Assembly (NCBI RefSeq): GCF_002102265.1
Contig: NZ_LQPG01000017.1
Location: 206,883-270,882 of the forward strand
Length of the DNA: 64,000 bases
Source: Mycolicibacter longobardus
GTDB lineage: Bacteria > Actinomycetota > Actinomycetes > Mycobacteriales > Mycobacteriaceae
Direction of reading: 5' to 3'
A program made the position numbers and the translations under genes. How positions within the stretch are numbered: the first letter of the stretch is position 1; every line of letters starts with the position of its first letter. Of the stretch, positions 1 through 9,078 are shown in pieces. The notes under the pieces are model-generated. The model was given only the letters and a program-made list of their open reading frames with translations, had not been told where the DNA came from and did not search any database.

Positions 1-105
<105 letters not shown>

Positions 106-120
106 GAAATTCTCAGCTGG

Positions 121-178
121 TTGACAGCGTCAGTTGTGTGTGGCAGTCTCGCCAAGAGAAGTGCAACATGATGTTGCA
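121..178 (+). promoter_or_regulatory. Promoter and TetR-type operator of the PGRS/glycosidase gene
   Basis: A TTGACA box (121-126) is followed after 17 bases by CAGTCT (144-149), a plausible -35/-10 pair. A perfect inverted repeat, TGCAACATGATGTTGCA, follows at 162-178 and covers the expected transcription start. The same arrangement, with nearly the same operator, lies in front of the monooxygenase gene at 5626-5686 on the other strand, next to a TetR gene. Binding by that TetR is inferred. Confidence 0.75.
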
Positions 179-254
179 GTTCGTCGTGAGTGGTAGCCGC
201 TGGCGGTAGCGCGTCAGCTCTTGCATCGTTCGAGGCCGGAAGAGCGAGGACACG

Positions 255-2687
255 ATGACCACCAGTGATAACGCCTTCTGGGGCCCTGCCAGCAGCGCCG
301 ATAGGTGCCACGCCACCCGCCGCCGTTCGCGGGGTATCCGGCGAGATGCCCGTAAGCGGACGATCGGCGCCGATATCGCCATAGGGGCGTTGTTGACCTT
401 CGGAACGATTCCGCTGGCCACCGCCCCCGCAGCGCGGGCCGACATCGATGACGTGTTCGATCAGTTGTTCTCGCCGTTTATGGACGCCGCGACGAACACC
501 GTTGACTGGGAAGCGTTTTCGGCTCCCGCCGCATGGGGAACCTTCTTCGATCCCGCGCACTGGGAAGTCGCATGGTCCAACCTGGGCGGTCTGAGCAGTG
601 CCCAGGCGTCCGTTGCATCGCCGACCGGCTGGACCGCATTGTTCGACGAGCTGATCTACACCCCGATTCACACCGGCGTGGGCCAGTTCATCAACAGCGA
701 TCTGGGCCTGCAGGTCGGCGGGGTGATCAATCAGCTGTTGGGCTCGTATGCGATTGGTGACGGCGCGGCCGGTACCGCCGAGAATCCGGACGGCGGGGCC
801 GGTGGGTGGTTGTTCGGTGACGGTGGTGCGGGCTTTGACAGCACCGCCGAGGGAACGGCCGGTGGTGCAGGCGGGGCTGCAGGGTGGTTCGGCAACGGCG
901 GTACCGGTGGCGTCGGGGGTGCTGGTGCGGCCGGCGGGGATGGCGGAGCCGGTGGCTGGTTGCTCGGTATCGGTGGTGGCGGCGGTGCCGGCGGTGACGG
1001 GCTGGTCGGCGGGATCGGTGGTGCCGGCGGCGACGGCGGCTGGTTGTTCGGCATCGGTGGTGCCGGTGGTGCCGGCGGCGATGGTGGCGACGGTGGACAC
1101 GGCGGTGACGGCGGCAACGCGATCGGCCTGTTGGGCAGCGGCGGGGCCGGCGGCAACGCCGGCAACAGTGGCGTGGGCGCCGATCCGACCAGATTGCCGG
1201 CACTGGGCGGGACCGGTGGCAACGGCAGCCTGCTCATGCTCGGCGACCACGGCACTGTCGGCCAGTTCGGCACCGGTGTACCGCTGAGCGGTGGCACCGG
1301 CGGATTCTCGACAGCCGGTTCCTGGCTCATCGACAGCGACGGTCGGGTCGTCATCCTGCACGGTTTCGATCATGTGAACAAGGTGGCGCCCTATGAGCCG
1401 TCGGCCGACGGGTTCGGCGCTGATGACGCAGCATTCCTGGCCGCCAACGGCTTCAACAGCGTGCAGCTGGGCCTCTTCTGGGCGGCGGTGGAACCCGAAC
1501 CCGGGGTCTTCGACTATGGCTATCTGGCTTCGGTCGCCGCGACCGTGCAGACGCTGGCCGATCACGGCGTCCACAGCAACATCTACCTGCACCAAGATCT
1601 CTACGGCAGCCCGTTCGGGGGTGCGGGGGCACCGGATTGGGCGGTGCAGACCGGCGGGTTGCCCAACATCGATGTGGGCTTCCCGTGGAGCTACTTCGTC
1701 AACCCCGCGCAGAACCACGCCTGGGATGCGTTCTGGTTCAACGCCAAGGCGCCCGATGGGATCGGGCTGGAGAATCACTACGCGCAGATGCTGCAGGTTG
1801 TGGCGCACTACTTCAAAGACAACCCCGGTGTGGCCGCCTTCGGTGTGATGGCCGAACCGCACGCCGGATCGCAGTGGCTGTCAGCCGCATTCGGCAGCCC
1901 GTACTTCGACTCCCAGCAGCTGACCCCGTTCTACGACCAGTCGGTCGCGGCGATCCGGTCTGTGGACCCGTACACGCCGATATTCGTGCAGCCGAACGTT
2001 CTCTTCAACCTGGGGATTCCAACCCAGCTGGGCCCGGTGAACGACTCGAACGTCATCTACTCGTTCCAGCACTTCTGCCCGTCCGTCGACTTGTTCGGCG
2101 TCGACTTCATGTGCAACGTGTTCGCCGACCTCGCCATTGCCAACGCGGCGAGCTACCCAGACGCGTACAACATCCCGGCACACATCGGTGGGTTCGGGGC
2201 CAGCGATGCTCTTGGCGCTCATGCCGCGGTACTGGATGCCGCCGCGCGACATCAGTACGGCTGGGCGACGTGGGTCTACACCGGCACGAACGACAGCACC
2301 ACCACCGCCTCGTCACGCGAGGCCGAGTCGTTGGTGTATGACACCAACCTGCCGCCGGTCGGCGACAATATCGATGCTGCGAAGTTGGCGGTGCTGGCCG
2401 AGCCGTATCCGCAGGCGGTGGCCGGCGTCCCGACTTCCTGGTCGTTCGACAACGGTACTTTCCAGCTCAGCTACTCGACCGAAATGGCCAACGGCCAAGG
2501 CGTCTTCGCTGCCGGCGCGCAAACCAACATCTCGGTGCCGGCCGTCATCTACCCGAACGGCTATGACGTCACCGTCACCGGTGGCCACGTCGTCTCAGCG
2601 CCCAACGCCCCGGTGCTCATCATCGCCTCCGACGCCGGAGCCACCACCATCAGCGTTACCGTCACCGCGGCCGCAGCAGCGGGGTGA
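255..2687 (+). CDS. Secreted PGRS-type protein with endoglycoceramidase-like (GH5) domain
   Basis: 810 residues in three parts. Residues about 1-63 contain an arginine-rich stretch, a hydrophobic run and an A-R-A cleavage site, so the protein is probably exported. Residues about 178-352 are a glycine-rich PGRS-like region (GGAGG/GGDGG motifs) without a PE domain. Residues about 355-700 resemble glycosyl hydrolase family 5 endoglycoceramidases, including [20 protein letters not shown] and a YSFQHFCP segment, followed by a beta-rich tail. The acid/base Glu appears as MAEP (E534), where family members usually have NEP. The position of the nucleophile Glu (usually GEFG) is Gly 646 in HIGGFGAS, so activity is doubtful. 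The gene lies directly after ligA, and its promoter, leader end and first codons match those of the monooxygenase gene at 5543. The native start may originally have been further inside. Confidence 0.8.
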   Translation: MTTSDNAFWGPASSADRCHATRRRSRGIRRDARKRTIGADIAIGALLTFGTIPLATAPAARADIDDVFDQLFSPFMDAATNTVDWEAFSAPAAWGTFFDPAHWEVAWSNLGGLSSAQASVASPTGWTALFDELIYTPIHTGVGQFINSDLGLQVGGVINQLLGSYAIGDGAAGTAENPDGGAGGWLFGDGGAGFDSTAEGTAGGAGGAAGWFGNGGTGGVGGAGAAGGDGGAGGWLLGIGGGGGAGGDGLVGGIGGAGGDGGWLFGIGGAGGAGGDGGDGGHGGDGGNAIGLLGSGGAGGNAGNSGVGADPTRLPALGGTGGNGSLLMLGDHGTVGQFGTGVPLSGGTGGFSTAGSWLIDSDGRVVILHGFDHVNKVAPYEPSADGFGADDAAFLAANGFNSVQLGLFWAAVEPEPGVFDYGYLASVAATVQTLADHGVHSNIYLHQDLYGSPFGGAGAPDWAVQTGGLPNIDVGFPWSYFVNPAQNHAWDAFWFNAKAPDGIGLENHYAQMLQVVAHYFKDNPGVAAFGVMAEPHAGSQWLSAAFGSPYFDSQQLTPFYDQSVAAIRSVDPYTPIFVQPNVLFNLGIPTQLGPVNDSNVIYSFQHFCPSVDLFGVDFMCNVFADLAIANAASYPDAYNIPAHIGGFGASDALGAHAAVLDAAARHQYGWATWVYTGTNDSTTTASSREAESLVYDTNLPPVGDNIDAAKLAVLAEPYPQAVAGVPTSWSFDNGTFQLSYSTEMANGQGVFAAGAQTNISVPAVIYPNGYDVTVTGGHVVSAPNAPVLIIASDAGATTISVTVTAAAAAG

Positions 2688-2792
2688 GCGCCCACGGTGG
2701 TCCCGGAACGACCATGAATCGCGGGCTCATCGACCACGGGTAGATTCTGCGCGCCCCGCCGACCACGAGGCGGTCACCGGCGCAGAAGTCGC

Positions 2793-3938
2793 TCACGAAG
2801 TGGGGTCGATGAGGATCTTCGCGTGCTCATCGGGAGTGGCCAGGGCCTCGAACGCCGCGTCGACCTCGGCCAGGGAAACGGTGGAGGTGATCAACGGCGT
2901 CGGGTCCACTTTGCCTTTCGCGAGCATCCTCAATGTCCGGCGGAACTCGACCGGTGTGTATCCCAGGACGAACCGGATATCGAGTTCCTTGTTGATCGCC
3001 ATCGCGAGCCGAACCCGGTCCTCGCCCATGCATACGCCGGCAACGACGACGCGCGACATCATCGGCGCGGTGGTGATCACCGAGTTCAGCACGCCGGGGA
3101 CCCCGACACATTCAAATATGACCGGGGCTTTGGGACCGACCCCGATCGATTCGAGCGCTCTCCACGCTTGCCACAGCGGGATAGGGAGGGTGTTCGCAGC
3201 TTCGGTTGCGCGCAGCAGCAGGCGCATCGCCGCGACCGCGCTGGTGAAGTATCCGCGCCGTTGTTGCAGATGCTCCATTGGCGATGCGGTCGACGGGTCG
3301 ATGACGATATCGGCCCCGCACCTGCTCGCCAACGCGCGTCGTGCCGGGCTGAAGTCGCTGGCAATCACCGTTCGAACGCCATGCGCCTTGAGCATCAGCA
3401 CCACCGCGAGCCCGATGGGGCCGGCGCCAACTACGACCGCAGTCTGTCTTCGACCGATCTTCGACCGTCGCACCGCATGGAGGCCCACCGCCATGGGCTC
3501 GGTCATGGCGGCGATATCGGTGTTGAGGGCGTCGGGGACGGGTACGACCAGAGACTCTTCAACGACTACCTCCTCGGCGTAGGCGCCAGGTGCCGAGGCC
3601 GAAAGTCCGATCGGGTGGATTCCCTCGCCCTCTCGCCGCAAGGGAAACGCGACAACTCGGCCGCCGATGGGGGTCCGCTTCTTGCAGTGCGGGCCGTATT
3701 CGAGGATCTCGCCGCAGAACTCATGCCCGAATACTGTGCGATCGGTCGAGCGCATCGCCTGCAGGTATCCCATGTCCGCGGCCACGTCGGCGAGCTCGTC
3801 GCTGTGGTGCCGCGCATGCAGGTCAGAACCGCATATTCCGCAGCGAAGCACTTTCAGTCGGACTTGGCCGCGGCCGGGCCGCGGCACCGGAAGCTCTGCA
3901 ACCGCCAATGTGCCATTCTGGCAGACAACTGCTTTCAC
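2793..3938 (-). CDS. Zinc-type medium-chain alcohol dehydrogenase
   Basis: 381 residues, GTG start. Medium-chain dehydrogenase/reductase fold: catalytic zinc ligands C36 (in CGICGSDLH) and H72-E73 (GHEFCGE), then the nucleotide-binding motif VVVGAGPIGLAVV. The four closely spaced cysteines of the structural-zinc lobe are absent, since residues about 100-120 contain no Cys, so this is a single-zinc member. It begins three bases after the monooxygenase stop and is surely co-transcribed with it. A secondary-alcohol/ketone oxidoreductase supplying or using the monooxygenase substrate is the natural reading. The substrate cannot be read from the sequence. Confidence 0.85.
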   Translation of the reverse strand: MKAVVCQNGTLAVAELPVPRPGRGQVRLKVLRCGICGSDLHARHHSDELADVAADMGYLQAMRSTDRTVFGHEFCGEILEYGPHCKKRTPIGGRVVAFPLRREGEGIHPIGLSASAPGAYAEEVVVEESLVVPVPDALNTDIAAMTEPMAVGLHAVRRSKIGRRQTAVVVGAGPIGLAVVLMLKAHGVRTVIASDFSPARRALASRCGADIVIDPSTASPMEHLQQRRGYFTSAVAAMRLLLRATEAANTLPIPLWQAWRALESIGVGPKAPVIFECVGVPGVLNSVITTAPMMSRVVVAGVCMGEDRVRLAMAINKELDIRFVLGYTPVEFRRTLRMLAKGKVDPTPLITSTVSLAEVDAAFEALATPDEHAKILIDPTS

Positions 3939-3941
3939 GAC

Positions 3942-5543
3942 CTATCTAGCCTGTCTCGGTTGCTGGATGTCCGTCGAAGTAGTCGACGCGTGGGCGGCGG
4001 CGAATATGTAGTCCTCCAGCGGGAATCTCTTTGCGCGCCGCGCAGTATTCCATGTCGTGGTGGGCCGGATGGGGACATCGCCGTGCTTGTCAAAGTAGTA
4101 GCTGTTAGACGCCCCGCACCCCTCCTGCCAAAAGATTTGACGGTACCGGCGGGACAGCATTTCTTTGAAGAAGCGGGTGTTAGCTTCGGCTTTGACCTCG
4201 ACAAAGTTGCTGCGAGTCTCGCGGGCATAAGTTAGGCAGCGCACTATATGCGTGGTCTGGGCCTCGATGAGGTTGAAGTACGAAGAGCCGTTATATCCAT
4301 AGGGTCCATACACGGAGAAGTGGTTGGGGAACCCGGGAACGCTTACTCCCTCGTAGGCCTGCAGTCTGTTCGCATCCCACCACTGGGCCAACCGTCGTCC
4401 GGAGTTGCCGATCAGCTCGTAGGTAGGATTCGCATCGGGGTCCGTGATTTTGAATCCCGTGGCCAGAATCAGTACGTCAAGTTCGTGTGTTGTTCCATCG
4501 GCCGTGATGACGCCACGCTCATCAATGCGGTGGATCGCATTGGTCTCTAAACGCACATTTGCTCTGTTGTACGCCGAGTAGTAGCTGTTGTGAAAACTCG
4601 GGCGCTTGCAGCCCAGCGTGTACTTCGGCAGCAGTTTTTCACGAAGTACGGGGTCCTTCACCTGACTGTAAAGATAGATTTTCGCCTGCTTCTGGGCAAG
4701 CTTCCCCACCGGGAAAAATTTATGATAATGGGCCACGATAGGGAACGTGATCTCGACAAATATCTGACTTGCGATACGCAGCGCAAGTTCCAGCGCGGGG
4801 ACTCTTGCGATCAAGCTCTGGATATTTTGTGGAATTTCGAGGTCAAGCTTTGGCATGCACCAGATCGGGGTGCGTTGAAATACGGTAAGACTTTGGGTTC
4901 GAGCGGCAATAGCTGGGATGATCTGGACTGCGGAGGCGCCCGTTCCGATAATCCCGACACGTGCGTTTGAATAGTCGACTGACTGGTTCCAGCGGGCGCT
5001 ATGAATAACAGTTCCAGCGAATAGTTCAATGCCTTCGATGTCAGGCATCTTGGGTGTTGTCAAGGCGCCGGACGCGTTGATCACAAAACGCGCGCTGATT
5101 TCTCCGTGACACTCGGTGATCAGCCGCCAGAGCGAATGGGCTTCGTCAAACCGAGCCGACTTCACACTCGTGCTCAGCCGAAGCTTGCTCCGAAGGCCGT
5201 ACTTGTCCACGCAGTGGTTGGCGTAGTCCTCCAGTTCTGCCCCATTGGCGTAGGTGCGCGACCAGGTGGCCCGCTTCTCAAACGAGAACTGATAGCTGTA
5301 CGACGGGATGTCGACGGCTACCCCCGGGTACCTATTCCAATGCCAGGTGCCGCCTACGCCGTCCCCGTCGTCGACGATCACAAAATCATCGAACCCCCCA
5401 TCGATGAGCTTGATCGCCGAACCGATGCCGGAGAACCCTGCGCCAATGATCACAATCTCGTGGTCGGGGACACCGATCTGTTCCGGCCAGGCGCCGTCGG
5501 CGCCACTGGCTGGGGCTGAAACGGCGTGATCGCTTGTGGCCAT
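3942..5543 (-). CDS. Type I Baeyer-Villiger monooxygenase (flavin-containing)
   Basis: 533 residues from the ATG at 5543, which is preceded by GAGCGAGGAG. An open frame continues upstream to 5837 but runs through the promoter and operator, so the longer form is rejected. The FAD motif GAGFSG is at 34-39, GGTWHWNRYPG at about 64-74, the Baeyer-Villiger fingerprint FAGTVIHSARW (F-x-G-x3-H-x3-W) at 175-185, and a second nucleotide motif GTGASA near 200. Such enzymes insert oxygen next to a carbonyl using NADPH and O2, making esters or lactones. It is the first gene of a two-gene operon with the dehydrogenase and faces a TetR regulator. The operator at 5626-5642 sits over its likely transcription start. 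Confidence 0.9.
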   Translation of the reverse strand: MATSDHAVSAPASGADGAWPEQIGVPDHEIVIIGAGFSGIGSAIKLIDGGFDDFVIVDDGDGVGGTWHWNRYPGVAVDIPSYSYQFSFEKRATWSRTYANGAELEDYANHCVDKYGLRSKLRLSTSVKSARFDEAHSLWRLITECHGEISARFVINASGALTTPKMPDIEGIELFAGTVIHSARWNQSVDYSNARVGIIGTGASAVQIIPAIAARTQSLTVFQRTPIWCMPKLDLEIPQNIQSLIARVPALELALRIASQIFVEITFPIVAHYHKFFPVGKLAQKQAKIYLYSQVKDPVLREKLLPKYTLGCKRPSFHNSYYSAYNRANVRLETNAIHRIDERGVITADGTTHELDVLILATGFKITDPDANPTYELIGNSGRRLAQWWDANRLQAYEGVSVPGFPNHFSVYGPYGYNGSSYFNLIEAQTTHIVRCLTYARETRSNFVEVKAEANTRFFKEMLSRRYRQIFWQEGCGASNSYYFDKHGDVPIRPTTTWNTARRAKRFPLEDYIFAAAHASTTSTDIQQPRQAR

Positions 5544-5625
5544 GGTCTCCTCGCTCTTCGGCCAGGGAATGGGTTCCCGACGAACTGGCGTACGACCGGC
5601 GCGCGGGAACCCCAGGACGCTAAAG

Positions 5626-5686
5626 TGCAACATAGTGTTGCATTTCTCCGTTGGGGGAGTTTGGCACGCATCGATTACGCTGTCAA
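5626..5686 (-). promoter_or_regulatory. Promoter and operator of the monooxygenase operon, facing tetR
   Basis: Read on the minus strand, TTGACA (5686-5681) is followed after 17 bases by CAAACT and then by the inverted repeat TGCAACACTATGTTGCA (5642-5626). Arms are TGCAACA/TGTTGCA with a 3-base centre. The operator also lies 46 bases upstream of the TetR start on the plus strand, so control of both directions is likely. It matches the operator at 162-178. Confidence 0.75.
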
Positions 5687-5688
5687 CC

Positions 5689-6285
5689 ATGCCGCGTGGG
5701 GGATCGTCCGTCGAGACGGCTCGGATGCGATCGGATGTGATCGAGAACCGACTGCGAATTATCGAGGCGGCAACGGAAGTGCTCGCCGGAGACCCGAACG
5801 CGTCGATGCAGGAGATCGCCGACGCCGCCGAGCTCAACCGAGGAACCCTGTACCGACATTTCCCGAGCCGCGAGCAACTCGTGGCCGCGATTCACGAAGC
5901 CGCCGTCACGAAGATGCGCGAGCTTTATCTCTCGTTGCCGAAATCAGCCCCAGTGTTGCCGAGCCTCATTGAGCTGGTCGGGCCAACGATCGAAGTCGCC
6001 AGTCGCTACCGAGTTTTGATCCTGGCTCCGATCGCCGACCCCAGCCGACTGGTCGCCGAGGCACAGTCCGTCGAGGTGCTCGCCGCCGCCATTCACCGGG
6101 CCCAGCGCGCCGGTGAGGTCGACCAGCGGATATCGCCCATTGTCGCGGCAACCACCTTCGGCGTCCAGATTCTTGGCGCTGCAACGTTGATTGCCCGCGG
6201 CGGCGTCCCGCCCCACGACGCGATTGCGCAGACCCGACTCGTCCTGCACAAGGCGTTGATGGCCCCCACGCACGACACCGAGTGA
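5689..6285 (+). CDS. TetR-family transcriptional regulator
   Basis: 198 residues from the ATG at 5689. The open frame extends upstream to 5536, but only across the operator region. The N-terminal helix-turn-helix is MQEIADAAELNRGTLYRHFP with the usual Y-x-H-F end; the C-terminal half is an effector-binding domain of no recognisable specificity. TACGCT at 5676-5681, eight bases before the ATG, suggests a leaderless transcript. It is divergent from the monooxygenase-dehydrogenase operon and very probably its repressor. The matching operator at 162-178 suggests that it also controls the PGRS/glycosidase gene. Confidence 0.9.
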   Translation: MPRGGSSVETARMRSDVIENRLRIIEAATEVLAGDPNASMQEIADAAELNRGTLYRHFPSREQLVAAIHEAAVTKMRELYLSLPKSAPVLPSLIELVGPTIEVASRYRVLILAPIADPSRLVAEAQSVEVLAAAIHRAQRAGEVDQRISPIVAATTFGVQILGAATLIARGGVPPHDAIAQTRLVLHKALMAPTHDTE

Positions 6286-6319
6286 ACTGGGTTGTGGCGG
6301 ACGACGTGCCGCAGGTGAA

Positions 6320-6985
6320 TTAGCGCAGCAGCGTCGCCACGATCCCGGCCAGGTAGCCCAGCCGCACCACCTCGGCGGGCAGGAACGCCGGCCCTCCGGT
6401 GCGGCCCAGCACGATCGCGGTGCGCGGGTCGCCGAGTGGCGCGGCGGCCAGTGCGACGTCCATGTCGTGCCACACCGGCGGCACCCAGTCGGCGGTGTTG
6501 TCCAGCGCGGTGGGGCGTTCGATGGGCAGCCACGGCACCGCGCCGATCTCGGTCTCCGGAGTGCCCGGGCTGCCGGCGAGCTGGCGGGACCCACCGGCCG
6601 ACCCCTCGGCGCGCAGCACCGCGCACCAGCTGACGCGCAGTACCCGGGGCGCTTCGTCGGACAGCTTCTGCAGTTTGGCGCTGCGGTCACCGGCCGCCGC
6701 GACGTGATCGATGAGTTCGAGTTCGCGGTGGGCGTCCAGCAGGCCGGTGTGTGGGCGGACACTGTGCACCTGCACACCGGTGAGTCGTTCGGCGGCGGTG
6801 ATCAGCACGTCGGGCATCGCTCCGTGCGGCAGCTCGACCACCAGGTCGTCGACCGCTGAGCCGTTTCCGCGCTCCACGACGTCCAGCGACAAGATGTCAG
6901 CCCGCACCGAGCCCAGGGCCACCGCCAGCGAGCCGAGGCTGCCGGGGCGGTCTTCGAGCTCGACGCGCAGCAGATAGGAAGGCAT
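6320..6985 (-). CDS. ACT-domain amino-acid-binding protein (Rv3013-like)
   Basis: 221 residues from the ATG at 6985, close to the roughly 218 residues of M. tuberculosis Rv3013, which occupies the same place between ligA and gatC. The first 75 residues form an ACT domain (MPSYLLRVELEDRPGSLGSL start, with the P-G-x-L motif that usually binds amino acids). The rest is a poorly characterised domain with the segment GDPRTAIVLGRTGGPAFLPAE. Probably a small-molecule sensor. No partner is visible. It is divergent from gatC. Confidence 0.85.
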   Translation of the reverse strand: MPSYLLRVELEDRPGSLGSLAVALGSVRADILSLDVVERGNGSAVDDLVVELPHGAMPDVLITAAERLTGVQVHSVRPHTGLLDAHRELELIDHVAAAGDRSAKLQKLSDEAPRVLRVSWCAVLRAEGSAGGSRQLAGSPGTPETEIGAVPWLPIERPTALDNTADWVPPVWHDMDVALAAAPLGDPRTAIVLGRTGGPAFLPAEVVRLGYLAGIVATLLR

Positions 6986-7107
6986 GGGCAACTTTCCCAC
7001 AGCCTGCTCGGCTGCCGAATGTGACATTGGCTTCACGTCCGCCGCTGCACGTGATGCTGGCTTCACGCTCGGCGCGGGTGGGCGACTGATCCGATGGTGC
7101 CGGCCCG

Positions 7108-7134
7108 TCCCCCGCAAGCGGGAGGTGCCCCCAG
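7108..7134 (+). repeat. 27-bp dispersed element, copy 1
   Basis: A 27-bp sequence beginning TCCCCCGCAAGCGGGAGG, with a small internal palindrome (CCCGCAAGCGGG). Near-identical copies lie at 8970-8996 and 25860-25886. This copy is followed at once by the same GCGCCCGGCTTCGCCGCGCT sequence that follows the copy at 25860. Confidence 0.85.
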
Positions 7135-7179
7135 CGCCCGGCTTCGCCGCGCTTGCGACCGACGCTAGGCTTGCCAGTC

Positions 7180-7479
7180 GTGTCCCAGATCTCCCGTGAC
7201 GACGTAGCCCACCTGGCCCGGCTGGCCCGGCTGGCGCTGACCGATGCCGAGTTGGACAGCTTCGCCGGCCAGCTCGACGCGATCCTGACCCATGTCAGCA
7301 CCATCCAGGCTGTCGACGTCACCGGCGTCGAGGCGACCGACAACCCGCTCAAGGACGTCAACGTCACCCGGCCCGACGAGATCGTCCCGGGCCTGACCCA
7401 GGCCGAGGCCTTGGCCGCCGCGCCGCGCACCGCCGAGAACCGCTTCGCGGTCCCGCAGATCCTGGGGGAGAGCCAGTGA
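7180..7479 (+). CDS. gatC: Aspartyl/glutamyl-tRNA amidotransferase subunit C
   Basis: 99 residues from the GTG at 7180, the same length as the M. tuberculosis protein. The small helical protein has the expected start [20 protein letters not shown] and end RFAVPQIL. It stabilises the GatA-GatB amidotransferase that converts misacylated Glu-tRNA(Gln) and Asp-tRNA(Asn) to the amidated forms. TAGGCT at 7166-7171 is eight bases before the start, so translation may be leaderless. The stop overlaps the gatA start (GTGA). Confidence 0.97.
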   Translation: MSQISRDDVAHLARLARLALTDAELDSFAGQLDAILTHVSTIQAVDVTGVEATDNPLKDVNVTRPDEIVPGLTQAEALAAAPRTAENRFAVPQILGESQ

Positions 7480-8957
7480 GTGAGTTGATCCGTTCCGATG
7501 CGGCCACCCTGGCGGCCCGCATCGCCGCTCGCGAGGTGTCCTCGGTCGAGGTCACCCGCGCCCACCTCGACCAGATCGAGGCCACCGACGACCGGTACGG
7601 GGCGTTCCTGCACGTCGGCGCCGACCAGGCGCTGGCCGCTGCCGAGGCCGCCGACCAGGCCATCGCGGCCGGTGCGGCGCCGTCGGCGCTGACCGGGGTG
7701 CCGCTGGCCCTCAAGGACGTGTTCACCACCGTCGATGCGCCCACCACCTGCGGATCGAAGATCCTGGAAGGCTGGCGGGCACCCTATGACGCGACCGTCA
7801 CCGCGCGGCTGCGTGCCGCCGGCATCCCGATCCTGGGCAAGACCAACATGGATGAGTTCGCGATGGGCTCCTCCACGGAGAACTCCGCCTACGGCCCGAC
7901 CCGCAACCCGTGGGATGTCGAGCGGGTGCCCGGCGGGTCCGGCGGTGGGAGCGCCGCGGCGCTGGCGGCCTTCCAGGCGCCGCTGGCCATCGGCACCGAC
8001 ACCGGCGGCTCGATCCGCCAGCCCGCCGCGCTGACCGCCACCGTCGGCGTCAAACCCACCTACGGCACCGTGAGCCGTTACGGGCTGGTGGCGTGTGCGT
8101 CGTCGCTGGACCAGGGCGGGCCGTGCGCGCGCACCGTGGCCGACACCGCGCTGCTGCACTCGGTGATCGCCGGGCACGACCCGCGCGACTCCACCTCGGT
8201 CGACGCTCCGGTGGCCGACGTCGTCGGTGCCGCTCGTGCCGGGGCCACCGGTGATCTGTCGGGGGTACGGATCGGCGTGGTGCGCCAGCTGCACAGCGGT
8301 GAGGGCTACCAGCCCGGCGTGCTGGCGTCGTTCAACGCCGCCGTCGAGCAGCTCACCGCGCTGGGCGCGCAGATCTCCGAGGTGGACTGCCCGCACTTCG
8401 ACTATTCGCTGTCCGCCTACTACCTGATCCTGCCGTCGGAGGTCTCGTCCAACCTGGCCCGCTTCGACGCGATGCGCTTCGGGCTGCGCGTCGGTGACGA
8501 CGGCACCCACAGCGCCGAAGAGGTTATGGCGCTGACCCGCGCGGCCGGCTTCGGACCGGAGGTCAAGCGCCGCATCATGCTCGGCACCTACGCGCTGTCG
8601 GCCGGCTACTACGACGCCTACTACAACCAGGCGCAGAAGGTCCGCACCCTGATCGCCCGTGACCTGGACAAGGCGTATGAGTCCGTCGACGTGCTGATCT
8701 CGCCGACGACACCCACCACGGCGTTCCGGCTGGGGGAGAAGGTCGACGACCCGCTGGCGATGTACCTGTTCGACCTGTGCACGCTGCCGCTGAACCTGGC
8801 CGGGCACTGCGGCATGTCGGTGCCGTCCGGGCTGTCCGGCGACGACGGGCTTCCGGTGGGCCTGCAGATCATGGCGCCCGCGCTGGCCGACGACCGGCTC
8901 TACCGGGTGGGCGCGGCCTACGAGACCGCCCGCGGGGCGCTGCCGACACCGGTTTGA
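7476..8957 (+). CDS. gatA: Aspartyl/glutamyl-tRNA amidotransferase subunit A
   Basis: 493 residues, GTG start overlapping the gatC stop by four bases. Amidase-signature fold with Lys80 (VPLALKDVF), the Gly-Ser loop [12 protein letters not shown] (about 152-162) and nucleophile Ser179 in [11 protein letters not shown]. This subunit hydrolyses glutamine and passes ammonia to GatB, which transfers it to the misacylated tRNA. With gatC it forms a tight pair; gatB follows 2.7 kb downstream after pfkA and accessory genes. Confidence 0.98.
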   Translation: MSELIRSDAATLAARIAAREVSSVEVTRAHLDQIEATDDRYGAFLHVGADQALAAAEAADQAIAAGAAPSALTGVPLALKDVFTTVDAPTTCGSKILEGWRAPYDATVTARLRAAGIPILGKTNMDEFAMGSSTENSAYGPTRNPWDVERVPGGSGGGSAAALAAFQAPLAIGTDTGGSIRQPAALTATVGVKPTYGTVSRYGLVACASSLDQGGPCARTVADTALLHSVIAGHDPRDSTSVDAPVADVVGAARAGATGDLSGVRIGVVRQLHSGEGYQPGVLASFNAAVEQLTALGAQISEVDCPHFDYSLSAYYLILPSEVSSNLARFDAMRFGLRVGDDGTHSAEEVMALTRAAGFGPEVKRRIMLGTYALSAGYYDAYYNQAQKVRTLIARDLDKAYESVDVLISPTTPTTAFRLGEKVDDPLAMYLFDLCTLPLNLAGHCGMSVPSGLSGDDGLPVGLQIMAPALADDRLYRVGAAYETARGALPTPV

Positions 8958-8969
8958 TCGCCGAGCAGT

Positions 8970-8996
8970 CCCCCGCAAGCGGGAGGTACCCCCAGC
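8970..8996 (+). repeat. 27-bp dispersed element, copy 2
   Basis: Same 27-bp unit as at 7108, with GTAC instead of GTGC near the end. It lies within the left arm of the palindromic repeat that closes the gatA-pfkA gap and is flanked on both sides by AGCAG, which may be a short target duplication or chance. Confidence 0.75.
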
Positions 8997-9044
8997 AGAA
9001 TCGCATTCGACCGCTACTTTTCGTGCGATTCTGCGTCTGCTCGC
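8997..9044. repeat. Dispersed palindrome family, copy A (gatA-pfkA gap)
   Basis: The right arm TGCGATTCTGCGTCTGCTCG (9025-9044) pairs with CAGAATCGCA (8997-9006). The rest of the left arm appears interrupted by the 27-bp element at 8970-8996. The same arm sequence recurs at 51546-51605 and 61607-61660. A transcript hairpin or terminator role is possible. Confidence 0.7.
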
Positions 9045-9078
9045 CGTGGGAACGCGACCCACCAGGCAAGATGGGGCC

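Noticed and set aside
727..1354. Arg- or Pro-rich minus-strand proteins opposite the PGRS region
   Set aside because: They are mirror images of the Gly-rich repeat codons, without starts or context of their own.
5544..5837. 98-codon N-terminal extension of the monooxygenase
   Set aside because: It runs through the promoter, the operator and the start of tetR; the ATG at 5543 has a good ribosome site and matches the family start.
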